Source: Lepidurus packardi
Lineage: Eukaryota > Arthropoda > Branchiopoda > Notostraca > Triopsidae
DNA length: 64,000 nucleotides
NCBI GenBank assembly: GCA_023053545.1
Contig: JAKZAN010000005.1
Location: 13,020,001 to 13,084,000, forward strand
Direction of reading: 5' to 3'
A program made the position numbers and the translations under genes. Positions 1 through 12,200 of this stretch are shown here, in pieces (position 1 is the stretch's first letter; each line of letters begins with the position of its first letter). The notes under the pieces were generated by a model. The model did no database searches. It had not been told where the DNA came from and worked only from the letters and a program-made list of their open reading frames with translations.

Positions 1-2019
1 GTTTGTCCCAATTAAATTGATACACGTAACACGATAACTTGGAGCGCAGAGATGCCTTTCATGTTTCCTTTCAGGCAAACTAGACAGGCAGAAATTTCCC
101 ATTTCAAAAGTGATTCGTCGTGAGTATAAACTTTGCATGACCAAATCCTTGTCTAAAATATGTATAATTTTCCTAAATTAGATCCTAATTTATCTTAACT
201 TTAATACGTGTTCTAATTTATTTCTTTATTTCTGAATTAATTTGTGAATTGTCTGAATTTTCTGATAAGTTTGTATTAAATTTCAAATTTTTAAGTGAAG
301 TCAAAATTTATTTCTAGATTTTACAGTTCTAAATTTCGAGCATTTCATCCTCTCTTGCTATTTTTTTCCTGCTCGCCTAACCAAGGAACACGATAAAATA
401 GAGATTAGTCTAAATTGAACATAAATAAGACTGGAGCAAAGGTATTTTATTCTTTTCTCTTTCTCAAGAAAATGGACAAACATTGGTGGAACTAAAGATT
501 CGCAATCTCCGGTGACATTTTAATAGCGAATAAAGACAAACTGTCTCGTTTTTTTATATATTTTTTTTTCGGAAAGATGCTCCCATATAATGGGGGACGT
601 TTGGATGTTTTGCGTGGCAGCAGCCATTGAAAAGGCTACTTGTACTGTTCCAATCTGTAGTTTTTGTAGGCTTTGGCCTCCGGAAAATCCATAAAGATTC
701 GCAACACCACGTAAAACACTCAATACCAGTGTTGCGTTTTTTTGTTGTTTTTTTTTGCACCAAACGTGGGAACACAAAGCTCTCGGAATTGTTTTTACAC
801 CTCACGTTGTCGCAAGAAATTAAACCGGAGAAAAGGGGAAGATATATTGCTCCACTTTGATTTCTGCTCGAATGAAGATATAAGAGCTCCCATATTAGAT
901 CTAGTGTTGATCTAGGAAGAGCGAAAAATTAAAATTTAACTATTGATTTCCTTCATTTTCTTAAAAATTAAGCTCATGCAATTTTTTATTTATTTTTTTC
1001 TAGTTATAATAAGGAAGCAGATTTTTTTTTACATTACTGCCATTTCTTGCCCTTGCAGAAATAAATTCTCTGTCAGATTTTCCAAGCTGCCGTTGGCAGG
1101 CAAAACCCGATCGTTTGCCAATTGCAAGTCCTTTCGCTTGTTTAAAACAAATTTCTATGTTCGACTCGTATTACTGCAGCATTAATACGATAAATAGATC
1201 TTTGTTTTCTTTTTTGGGGTGGCTGCGGTCATGTCTTAAATATCTTCTTGGTTCTGTAAATACCCAGTGATTCATTGTGTTCAGGAAAATAATTGAAAAG
1301 TATGGAGGATCACAAAAAGAGCACAATGGTTACGCTCGACTTGTGTTACTGCAACCGAGTAAATCTTTGCGTGGCCACAGAAACAGTACTGAAGCGTAGG
1401 AAAAAAATTCCGAAAGAAATACGGGAAGTTTTGGAAATAAAGTTCTGATCTAGTTGATTCCCAGATCGTTAAGAACTGTAGTAAACAAATAGGAGAAAAA
1501 AACTACACGCATTTGGTCCTGTTGGAGTGATAGTAAACTGCAGTAATACCTGGCGAACAGTAATGTACAATGGGTAGCATCCAAGATGTACGTATTTAAT
1601 AGGATTGCAATTTCAAGTTCGTTAAAAACTGCGAAGAAAACTGAGACGCTCGACTCGTTACTAAATCACGCGTGATAATAATAGGGCCAGTTAAGAAATC
1701 ACAGTAATACGAGTAAAAAATCTAGCCAAAAACTTGAACAAACCCTGAGCGCAGACAATTTAACACAATGTCTGTTGATAAGATAAAATCAGCAGAAAGG
1801 GAGCTGAAAGCTTCAATTACTGCAGCTTTGTCTGCGCTTCCGTAGTGGCAGTAGTCGACTTGAAATTTAGAAGAAGCTTCTTTTGGGAGGGTAGATACAC
1901 CAAACCATGTCTTGTGGCACCGCTTATCTAGGCGTCTAGAGCAAAACGATAAAACAGTCCTACTCATATTTCTGCAATTGCGAAGGTCATTACCGTAACA
2001 CAGCCGAAACGATTTCCTC

Positions 2020-2245
2020 TATTCCTTATCTCTTCCAAGTTGGTAAAACCCAAAAGAAATAGACTTACTTGGAAGAATGACTGGTTCTTGTTTCTGCAGG
2101 TACAAAGGTCAACACTGCCGATACTACAGGTAAAAGTAAACATATCTGCGAAAAAACGGATACAGTTTTCAACAATATCCTTTATTCCGTGTCTTCCAAG
2201 TCGGTAAAACAAAAAAGAATCTCTTGGAAGAATGACTGGTTCATA
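2020..2245. repeat. Degenerate direct repeat pair
   Basis: A block of about 65 bp, containing a TCTTCCAAGT-TGGTAAAAC-like part followed by TTGGAAGAATGACTGGTTC, occurs at about 2020-2085 and again at about 2178-2245 in the same orientation. The spacing is about 158 bp. The copies differ by substitutions and small indels, so the duplication is not recent. No coding role is visible. Confidence 0.5.
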
Positions 2246-4091
2246 CTAATATATTACTGCGATAGTGTCAAGCGTATCACAACGACAGTCACATTAAACC
2301 TTTTTTTGCCACAGCAGTAAAACAGACGACCGTCCGTTATTCCTCGGAAATCTGCGAAAAAAAATTACGTTCGAATCTGAAGGAAAGCCATGCAACTCTA
2401 ATATTTCTTCCAAGAACTTGGCTGTCGTCGACGTGGGTCACGACATGCATCGAATAGCGTGATACCAGCCCCAAATGCTTCAGCTATATATGTCGCATCA
2501 TTTTACGTGCTGTCACTCTGGCCTGTCCACTTCCTATACCTTGCTATTCGAGCCACCTTCTTTGTCACAGAAAACTTGGTACAGCTTGTCAGCTCAAAAG
2601 GAATGGCTCTCGTACAGAAATAGTTCATATCAGTAATAGTACATACAGTAATAGTATGTTTATACTGTAGTATGTATTATTGGGTCATTGGGGGTTATAA
2701 CTGGAGACTTGCGGTATCCAAGCTTTGGAGAGCAAGCTGGTGATTGTGTTGGGACTAGTAACGAGCAAGTTGGAAGCTGGGAATTTTACGTCCAGCTGTC
2801 GTCGGTCTCCAGTATTTTAGTTTTTGGCAGACATTACAGGGTAAATGTACGAGTATTACTAGCCCAAGTTTCCTTTGTCTGTTGATCAGGTTTTCGTCGC
2901 CGAGGGGATGTAATATTATTACTTTACACGGACAAGGGGTTATTGAGCCCTTGTTGTTGGTTTACACGTGGCCACCTTTGTATGCATATTGCATTGTTTT
3001 GTTGGGCAGGGATTACTGAAACGGTAGAATGCAGAAGTGTACCAATTATAAGCAGCGCAGAGGAAATGAAAACCAGCGAAGGGTACCCTCTTAAGAATCG
3101 TTTTAGGTTCCTCTTCCCTACCGTTTAATTAAGAAGCGTATGATTGGATAATGATTCCACGCGTACAGTACGCGCTCTCCGTATAGCGGAAGCGCGGAAG
3201 GAAATTCCGGACTTACGGCTTGGGGAGTTTATCAGCCTCAACCAGAGGGACTCAAGAACCTGCAAAAACCGGCCTGAGTTGAAGGAATGGGATAGGCGGG
3301 GGTTTCTTTAGAAAGTACTTTGCGTTCGGAGAGTTGTTGACCAGCCAGCTTTAGCTATCGAGGAGGCGTATAGGATAACTGCCTAGAGCCTCCCGTGGCC
3401 TACCCCAGGAAAGAAATAAAAGGGAGGAAAAAAATGTACTTTGGTGCGCAGTGGGGAGCATTTTGCTAAGAACTTCCGTTGAGGAAAATAGTTATTTTTC
3501 CTGTAGCTTTTTGTAAGGTTGTGTTTGGTAACGGAAACTCGACTTGTTGTGGTGTGGGAAAACTGTTGAGGAACATTGGATATGGAAGAAAAACGCCGGG
3601 GGTGGGAGTGGAAGAGTTAGCTGTGCAAGACTTACTAATGTAATTGCTACGTGCTCACGCGCAGTAATGACTCCAGAAGGTGCATTTTGCCCCACGAGTG
3701 TCTACATCATAACCATAATCAACGGTTCCTATATAGACTCGCCGTGCGTAGTTTTTTTTCTAATGTGTTAGAGATACTTCTATTTCTGGCAGAAATACGG
3801 TTTCCACACCACAAGATCACTTCTATACTCGGGCTATCTCTCTCATCTTACATAGCTATACGACAGTACTTCTACTATTACTACAACTATTACTACTGCT
3901 ACGACTAGTTTCAAGCTGATCGTCTGATCAAGTGTCGGATCGTTGTTGGCACCGAAGAGGATAAGATCGATTCTTTGTTTTTGATCTGAGGATTCGATTA
4001 CAGCTGTACTGAAGCCTTACTTACTACTTACTCTACAACTTACCAATACTCTTAAGGATTCACTGATATCGATCATTTGTAGACATGTGGA

Positions 4092-4452
4092 CTCCTGATC
4101 CTTATAATGTGGGTTTTTTCGACTTGGTAATTCTTGGAAAATCCTGGTGATTCTTAAGATTGCAAAGGCCTTCAGTGTGATTCAGCTTTTGCCTTTTAGT
4201 GGTGACTCAGGCGATTTTGGTTTACTTTGTGGTTACAGATTCTAAGATGGCTTTCATTCTCTCCTGATCCGTACGATTTGAGTCTTTTCAACTTGGTGAT
4301 TCTTGGAAAATCCTTGGGGTTCTTAAGATTCAAAGCCCTTCGGCTCACTTATCTGTGGAGTTCTAATCTGTAATACTCTTTGATTCAGATTTTGAATCTT
4401 AGCAACGAGTCAGGCGATTTTAGTTTTCTTTGCCGGTACAGATCCTAAGATC
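4092..4452. repeat. Tandem duplication, about 169-bp period, two diverged copies
   Basis: The copy starting CTCCTGATCC at 4092 is followed by a second starting with the same ten bases at 4261. Shared landmarks run in the same order through both: ACTTGGT-ATTCTTGGAAAATCC, TTCTTAAGATT-CAAAG, GTCAGGCGATTT and ACAGAT-CTAAGAT. The second copy is longer by about 20 bp. It sits in the gene-free left part of the window. Confidence 0.65.
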
Positions 4453-6058
4453 CAATCGATTCTTTCCGGCAGATTACTATGAATAGAATCCAGTCTGATT
4501 CGTAATAGGTTCTATAAATAGTAGGGTACTAATGGTGCTGCTGAATCTTTGTATTTTGGATACCTATCGGACCTGCTGACTTTTAATTTTGGACAAGTAT
4601 CGATTCTCTCGATTCTTTTGCGTCTCCTTGATGTGTGAGTTCAATCCCTCCCCTTGGTTCTGATGTAACATCTCATCTATTGGTTCTGGTGATTTGGTAT
4701 TGAATGGATCCTAGCATTCTGCTAATCCTATCACTTCCTGTGGTTCTATGGCGCATTTAAAATCTATTTTTCAATTTTTTTTATTTTCGATTTCGAGATT
4801 CTGTCAGGTCGGTTAATTCTCCGGATTCTTAGAATGGCTTGATGCTACGATTCTTTTGAACACGCAACGTTTTTTCCCGTTTCCTTTATCTTTGTTCGTA
4901 TTTTCAATAGATAGTGTAGTTCGTTAAGTTTCTTTTTTGTACTTTTTAAGCAGAATTCCTTGGTTTCGCGTTCTCCAGTTTTCAATTTTTCGTAATTGGA
5001 TTCGATTCTCTCAAATTTGCAGGATCTTTTGAAGTTTTCCCTTAAGAAATAATGTAATTCCTTCCCCGAATTTGCTTTTCTATTCGACTAATTTCTAAAA
5101 TAGGATAAGTACATAGCATTTCTGTTGATCATAAAACCCTTAGTAGCTATCGACCCGAGGATTTGTCCCTTCTAATCAGCTTCCCATTACGTTATTCACT
5201 ATGCTAATCATAAGTGTTTGTTAGTCAGATTTAGTTGTGCAATGATTCCGTGGCTGTATTACTGCTGGTCTTGTGGTATACTTTTACCCCAAGGCCAAAA
5301 GAAGTTTTCTACTGAAACATGGGGAAACATTCTTGCCCGCGGAAATAATATGTCGTTTGGCAAGAGTTGTCATGATTTCTTCGTATTGCTGTCTTTGCTT
5401 CCTTATTATTATTTTTTTTGCTCTCCTAACAAGGTTATTGAGAGAGACCAATTCTAGGGCATTGTGTTTGTCAGCAGGGATTTCTTCCTATTTTTTGCAA
5501 TTATTTCTTCATAAAAAGAAATAGGTTGCCCATTGTCCGCTGTTGCATTATTACTGCCAATATTGGAAATTACTTGCTTATGGGGAAAGTTATCGACAGC
5601 CAAACCGGGGACCAAAAGCTCGAGATGTTGTAATACAGAAAGCAATTCGGTGGTCTGGGAAAGTTATTTGGAAATTATTGCGTGTCTTTACTTTCGTACG
5701 CTCTCTCCCCAAAAAAGAAAGTGGAGGAGTAAACTCCCAGTCTCGGTTTTTGTTGTTTTTATTGATTACTTGTCAGGAATGTTATTAACTACCAAGTGTT
5801 CCAGAAATTTTGTCAAACATAAAACAAATGAAGTAGTTTCGGGAGGGAGGGAGTGGGTCCGTAGCTACTTGAGCCTCTTTGACCAGCGAGTCTGAAATAA
5901 CGTTGTGGGGAAAAGCTTTTTGCTGTCTTCATTTTGCGTGATCTCTTTTTAGTCTTCTTTTCTGTGTTTGTTGCCCTGTTTTTGTTAAGCTCGTGTAGTT
6001 CCTTTTTCCTTGTATTCTACATGACGAGGGTTAATGTTTCTTTTTACGTTCCATTTAG

Positions 6059-6277
6059 GCGACCGCAGCGGATGGAAGAATAGTGGACCGGTCACGGGCG
6101 TGGTGCCATATGATAGGCGCCACGTACGTGCGTTTGTCGCCTCCTCTATCCAAAGATTTAGCCTTGGATGAAACCAGTGACGAAGCTCTGGTACGAGCCT
6201 TGTGGGAAACCCAGGCGTATGTCCACCAGCGGCGCGGAGAAATTCAAGGATTGGCCAGGCTCTTGCTGCGCGATTAA
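6059..6277 (+). CDS. PLA2G6: Last coding exon of a PLA2G6-type calcium-independent phospholipase A2 (partial gene)
   Basis: Partial gene: only the final coding exon is in the window. It follows a TTTAG acceptor, opens in frame as ATAADGRIVDRSRAW and ends at TAA 6275-6277. The pattern of DGR-VDR-RAWC near the start, L-LDE-SD in the middle, ALWET with an aromatic residue, and a C-terminal LL matches the extreme C-terminus of iPLA2-VIA proteins, which hydrolyse the sn-2 acyl chain of phospholipids. The catalytic GXSXG serine and the ankyrin repeats are encoded upstream and are not visible. The family assignment rests on about 72 residues, but these are distinctive. No AATAAA was found close downstream. 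Confidence 0.85.
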   Translation, partial: ATAADGRIVDRSRAWCHMIGATYVRLSPPLSKDLALDETSDEALVRALWETQAYVHQRRGEIQGLARLLLRD

Positions 6278-9200
6278 AAACGGCGGGAGATAAAAGTGTT
6301 TGGGGTGGGTTGGAATTACTAGTACTGTGAGCGCACCCACATCACCCCCTACCTTTGATCACAGAGGTGTGTGTTTAGAGAATAGGGGGGGTCTTTGTCC
6401 TGGTAGAAAATGCGTGAATTCTTGAAAAACTTTAGCAGTTCATTTGACTGTAGTTTGGTGCTAAACTGCTGGTTGATTCAACTGCTGCTCGTTGATCCGA
6501 AATTGATTCTAGACGTAAAACTCAGCTGGAGTATGCACTGCACAGTCTTGTCTTATTTTTAAGTATAAGGTTCTTCAATTCAGTGCAGTAATTGTTAGGG
6601 GTAGTAAAAAGGCAGTGCAGAGCTTGTGAAGAAATATAACTACCGTGGGTTCTCGTGTGGGTACTGGGTGACTGTTCTTGTATCTAAGGGTCGACGTTGA
6701 ATGTCGTTCGTCTTGCGTAACGTTGTCCTCTTTGGCCTGATCGCTCGCAGTATTATTGCAAAGTGTTGCTTACGGATGGCTCCTCACTTCAGAAGAAATG
6801 GCTATAGTCGGCGTCAGTATTTGCCTCTTAAATGACATGTTAAAGACGCGGCTTTTTTCAAGGATATGCTGCGAAGGAATAGTTCCAGCTTCTCGTTTGT
6901 TTACTTGAGGCAAATAAGAATGTTCGTAGCTTTCTCGTGCCCGGAACGAAATACAGTGCTGCAGCCATGCGGGGCGTGGGTTTCCGTTTCCTTTCTTACG
7001 CCACGTTTCCTTTAGGTCCCTCTCGCTCTTCCTTTTGTTGTGCCCCTGGGTGTTCAGCGGCAGGAGTACGGGATTATACTTTTAATTGGAATGCTGCGTA
7101 GCCCGGAGCGGCTTCATGTTTCCGTGTTTTTGATACACTGGAAGCTTTTCTTTAGAAGAAGCATTTTTTTTACTCCCTTTTACATCCAGAGCCTGTAATA
7201 GTAATAAGTAATAGACGTGGCCTTGGGGTCCTCATTTGAAAGTCGTGCTGAACACTTCAATGAGCTTGTTTTTTCCTTGCTCACTAGTACGGGCGGACCA
7301 GAATGTATCTGCGGTTGTTGCTTCGAATTTTCCCTTCTGGCACCGATCGCAGTCTTGCGGAGTTCGAAAGGGGGCAGGGGAGTCCGCTACGTCATTATTG
7401 ATTTTTCTGATTTTTTTACGTGAGGGGTTTTTCAAAGACGGCAATCGACAGTGATTGAAATATAGCTGACCATGGGCGAGGTCAAGGTTATTACCACAGA
7501 GCAGTCCGCCTTGACTGACGCCACGAGCACGCTATAGAACCTGGCACGTTGTCAGGGACAGCCGAACTTGAGGCTCCATAACATCCACGTTGATGACTAG
7601 CCCGAGTGGTTCAACAACGTCTCCATGGCCTGCAGCATCTGGCCAACAGAAACTGTCTTGGAACAGTAACTACGTCTCTTTTTTCTCGTATTCTTGTTGG
7701 TCTTGCTCTGCTCTTCAACGACGTCCAAGTAAGCTAGACCGTGTCTAGACGTGGGTTCATTCTTTGAGAAGAACTTGCCAGTCTATCTGCTTCTCAATTA
7801 AGCGACCGGATTGACATATGACTACTACTGTAGATAGCCGATACTGGACGTGGTCCTACCTTCCTAATGCGTCACCTAGGATACCATTAAAGCGTAATCC
7901 GCTAATCCCGGTACTACCTGTTGACCGTGGCGCGTAGTGCTGGGGATTGGAGGGTTCCCGGAAACCCTAGGAATCTCTAGCACACGTCTGAAATGTAATA
8001 CTTAGAAAAGACGTATATCTATCTCGTTGATAGGGAGTGCTGATATCCCCAGGATTTTCTGAAGGGTAGCTTGTCAGTTAGATCTGTCAATTCCTTGACG
8101 GCGGCTTAGTGATTAACCTTGTTCTTAAGTCTTGGAAACTATGGCACAGTGGGTATAGAGTCTTGGAAAATGGTTTAAGAAGGCTCGTTCATCTAACTCT
8201 GTGAAAGGAAGGGCGTCTGTGTCAGTGAGCTCATGAAAAGGGCTAACTTGTTTTCTTCCCTTCAACTCCTCCGTTAAAGATCCCTTCAGAACATCCCCGC
8301 GCTTGGCTGCGTCCATATGTCTGTCCCTGTCCATCTCAACAGCCCCGTTAGGTATTTTTTAAACACTAGGGTAAGGAATGGAACGCGGCACCGATTACGC
8401 CTCCTTTTCTTTGTCGTGGTTCGGATCAGCCAAGAAGAGTCTATGATGATCCGTGTCTACCTCTACCATTTCTGTCCAGCTCCTACCTTACCTTCTGCTC
8501 CAGCCCACGGGTACGGTTGGTGATGTCAATGTTCTGGTAACCGGCGTGATGGCTCAGGTCCATCATCACTATAGGGGCAGTCGTGAATCCGAAACCATTG
8601 AAGCGTTAAGCCTAACTGTCGTGCGGAAGCTCCTGTATTACTCATACTAATTCGTTGTCCTTTCAGGATCGTCGCAAGTTTCCACCACTTGTAATGAAAA
8701 GAACGGTATCTGCCGTTTCTTCAAAAAACTTTCACCGTTGTTAAAGAACACTTCCATTGCTGGAAGTGCTCCTTACAGTATTCAGCGAAGAGAGCAAATA
8801 ATTCTGAAGTCCTTGGCCCTCTATGTACTTAAAATTTGGCAGAGTGGCCGAAGACGATTGGCTGTGTTCAGGTGCGACTGGCAGCAGGTTTTCACGGAAA
8901 AACACCCTCGCCAAGCATTACCGTCGGTCGACGACCACGTTCTGCTTGGCTGTTCCGTGTTCATTTTTGGAAATGTTAAAGCGGTTAAGTCGGGGTTGTT
9001 TTCCAAAAACTGTGCCTGTTACGAAACAACGCTCGGATGCAAAGTACCGTTGCCTCCCGGATCTGACTTTTAAGGGTGATGGCAGATGAGTTTGGAGTCC
9101 AGTATGACCCATTGTGGTAGCCAAGGGATCCACACACCCCTATGCCCGGTAGCTGGGCGAAGCTACTTATATGCTCGGTGCTTCTTCTATAACAGGCTTA

Positions 9201-12200
9201 GGCGAGCCGTATCATAATTCTCCTTTATGGAATCTTAATTTTCCGACCGTAAACGGTAGGGCACCGAGTGCGGGTCGAACACTATGGAGGTTGGTATATG
9301 CTGTCCGTTTTGCTTCGGAAGAGCTGTTTGGCCAGAAAGCCATCCCCCATTCGTTTTAATTAGTAATGCTCGTTAAAAGTAGCCGCCTTGGAAACCGCCT
9401 TGCTTCTTAGTTGTTGCTAAATTTGAAACTAGTTTCGATCCAAACGACCAAATGAAAACAACCTGCAAGCTCTGCTTTAAAACGCGAAGGTCAGCAGGGA
9501 TGTAATCAGATTAGCTGCTTTATCAGGAATGCACTCGGAACCACTACACCACGTTCGCAGCCTATCGAGGATTTCTGCCGGGGATTTCACTAACATACGT
9601 ACGCCCTTAGAAGGCCTCCCGGTAGTGCAAGTGGCGAATCTCGCTGATCGTTTTGCTGACAGTTTAGTTCGCACCCGAGCTTAGCAGGAATGTATTCCTA
9701 GGCCAACGCATCTTCTATTCTCATTCTTAGTCGTTAAATAGCCCTGGTTTTATGATCCGACCGTCCGATTCTTGGGTGAGAAATTCGTCAACTGTCGTTA
9801 AATTTTTAAAAGATATTTTCAAGACCTGCGGTTCAAGTCAGTAGCGTAAAGTGTTCCTCTGTCCTTTAGCATAGCCAAAATGGATCTTGGTTACGTTTCG
9901 GAATTGATCGGTTGGAGTCTAGTAAAGCCTAAGCTTGCCAAATCCTTTTGTTTCGTAATGTCATGCCTAATGATAGCTCTGCAAATTAATCAAGAATTGC
10001 TCTCTTCGCTTGAGCGTTCAGCCGCTTAGATGCGTTTCCCAAAGCGGAAGCCGTCTGAATATGTTTTTAAAGAATTTTTAGAGCGTCAGGTTTAGAACGT
10101 TAGGGAAGTTTCGAGCAACTCATTTAAAAGTAATAACGCCTGTATCGTATCGTTAGTGCCCCTGGTTGATCTTAGTGATCTTAGCGTCTCCCTACTGGGG
10201 TTAGAGGTGTTTTGATTTTACACCTCTATGATTAATTCCCGTCTCATTTCCCCATATATATTTGGGTTTGGGTGGTTGACTAACACCTTCGCAGCTGTTT
10301 CCCGACCCTTCTCCCCTCTCCTTTTTCTTTATATAATGAGATGAAGGCTCATGAGCAGCTCTGTGGCTGGCTGATTGTTTTCTCTCACTATTCTGTTTAG
10401 GAATTCGGTTATTAGTTTAGGAAATGGAATGGTGAGGGAGAAAAAAGGGAAATCCAAGTTTGGAAAACGCAGTTTGAATATCTTTCTGTGTTCTTGAGCC
10501 GCTGAAAGTTAGCTCCTCAACAGTTGGTTTGACCCAATGCAACTTACAACGCCTTTGTTCTTTGGACTGTGTCTCACCAAGAGCATCCACAGAACCTTAT
10601 TTTCCACCACCCCTCTTTCATTGCCGTTCTTTTTGTACTGTATTGTACCTTAGATTCTCTGTGTGCACGGTACCTGAACAATCCAATTACCAGCTAGGGC
10701 GAACTTCGATGTTTATCCCGATCCTTGACCCACTTCATCGTGTGGGGTTTCGACTGTAATACGGTCATTTCATTTCTTGGGCGACAAATCAATTACACTT
10801 GACCAGTACTGGTCGATGGTTTTCACATGTCAAGTTCCACGTTACTTGTCCACTTTTAAGCGCGGTTGTCATCAGCAGAAATACCGTCCATGTACCCGTT
10901 TGGCTATCGATCATTGATCCCTTCTTTGCTTCCGCGAGTTGAGACACGATGAATGATTCCGCCACGATACCAAAGTTCATGTTTCCCATCGCTTAGATTC
11001 CCCGTTTTTCTTGGATTACTTGGATTGGATTTACGACCCAAGCCGGTCGAGCGTTCAGGCGAGTTGATTCTGCTGCTGCTGGAACGTTCGTTGGCGTTCT
11101 GCGTCTACAATTGGTCCTGCAATGATTTCTTATTCTTCGCTGTTTTCGACATCCTGCTGGTAGCGTAGCTGTTTCGCTTTCTTTCTTCTTCGTGTTGGTA
11201 GGCTTGTACTAGGTTAGGCTGGCTGCTGTATAGGATCGGGTACTATGGATAAAATGGGAACAATGGATAACCGAAAAGAACGTATTTACATCGTTATTGT
11301 TGCGGGTCTAGCACGTTACTAGCAACAGGCTTAATAGGATTGGTATGGGATACTAGTGCTAGTGCTGGAGGCTTAGCATTGACAAGCATTTCTATCAGGA
11401 ATACTCTCATCAAACGCTTCGATGTCAGAAAGGTAGATGTTGAAGGTCTGTTGACATTGTATTATCGACGCAAGAGCTAGTGGCAGCATGAATATCAAGA
11501 ACAGGAGCACGAGACATCGACCGAGTTATAAAGTTGCCTACCCGCGGCTTGCTGAATTAGGTCTTCGCCCATTTTCTCTCTGTTTATAACCAACCGAAGT
11601 ACTGCAAGTTCTATTAGAAGAAACTAGATCTATTTATAGCTGAAAGTGTCCTCAAGCCTTTACATTTCTCATTGTGGTGTAACTTCCTATTTCCACTGCG
11701 TTGAAGTTAGCCTCGCCTTAATTTCCACGCTGACTCCATAAGTAGAACGGGATCAAACTGTAAGACAAGTAGTAAAAAAAATTACCATATGTCGTGCAAT
11801 GAAAAACACGGTTATTGGCTTCGAAACTGTCGGATACGTAGCCATACGTTACCACTTACGACAACAGGGACTATTGTTGAAGGTACCATTAAAGCATTGT
11901 TGCTTGTTTTAATGCCCTTGTGGGCATCATAACTGAGCAAGTTATTTTTTCATGCATTTATAAGATCAGCATTCAAACAGCATCCTAATCCTGTAAACAA
12001 AAAGCACTTCAGTTGACTTAAGATGATTTCGGTAACTCCCCCTTTGTTTTTACCCAATAAGTGCTCTGAAAGAAAGTGACTGAAGTAGGACTTCGTGTCA
12101 GCGATGGTGGTCTTCAAATAAATAATCTATACCGTAGTAGTGTCATTTCACGTCGTTAAGACATGCCTAGACCTGATAGATGAGGACGGGACAAGGAAAC

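Larger units (their letters stand above)
1..6058. other. Non-coding stretch before the PLA2G6 last exon
   Basis: I see no conserved coding exon here on either strand. The sequence ends at a good splice acceptor (AG at 6057-6058), so at least its right end is intron of the PLA2G6-type gene. I looked for the upstream catalytic exons of that family and did not find them, so they lie outside the window or the intron is longer than 6 kb. The stretch contains degenerate direct repeats near 2020-2245, a tandem duplication at 4092-4452, and several copies of the 9-mer TATTACTGC or its complement. Confidence 0.6.

Noticed and set aside
5533-5895. 120-codon + frame next to PLA2G6
   Set aside because: No resemblance to the PLA2G6 exons expected upstream, no splice-phase link and ordinary low-complexity content. 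Probably chance.
8738-9073. 111-codon + frame in the gene-poor interval
   Set aside because: Overlaps open frames of similar length on other frames and strand, with no domain motif and no splice context.
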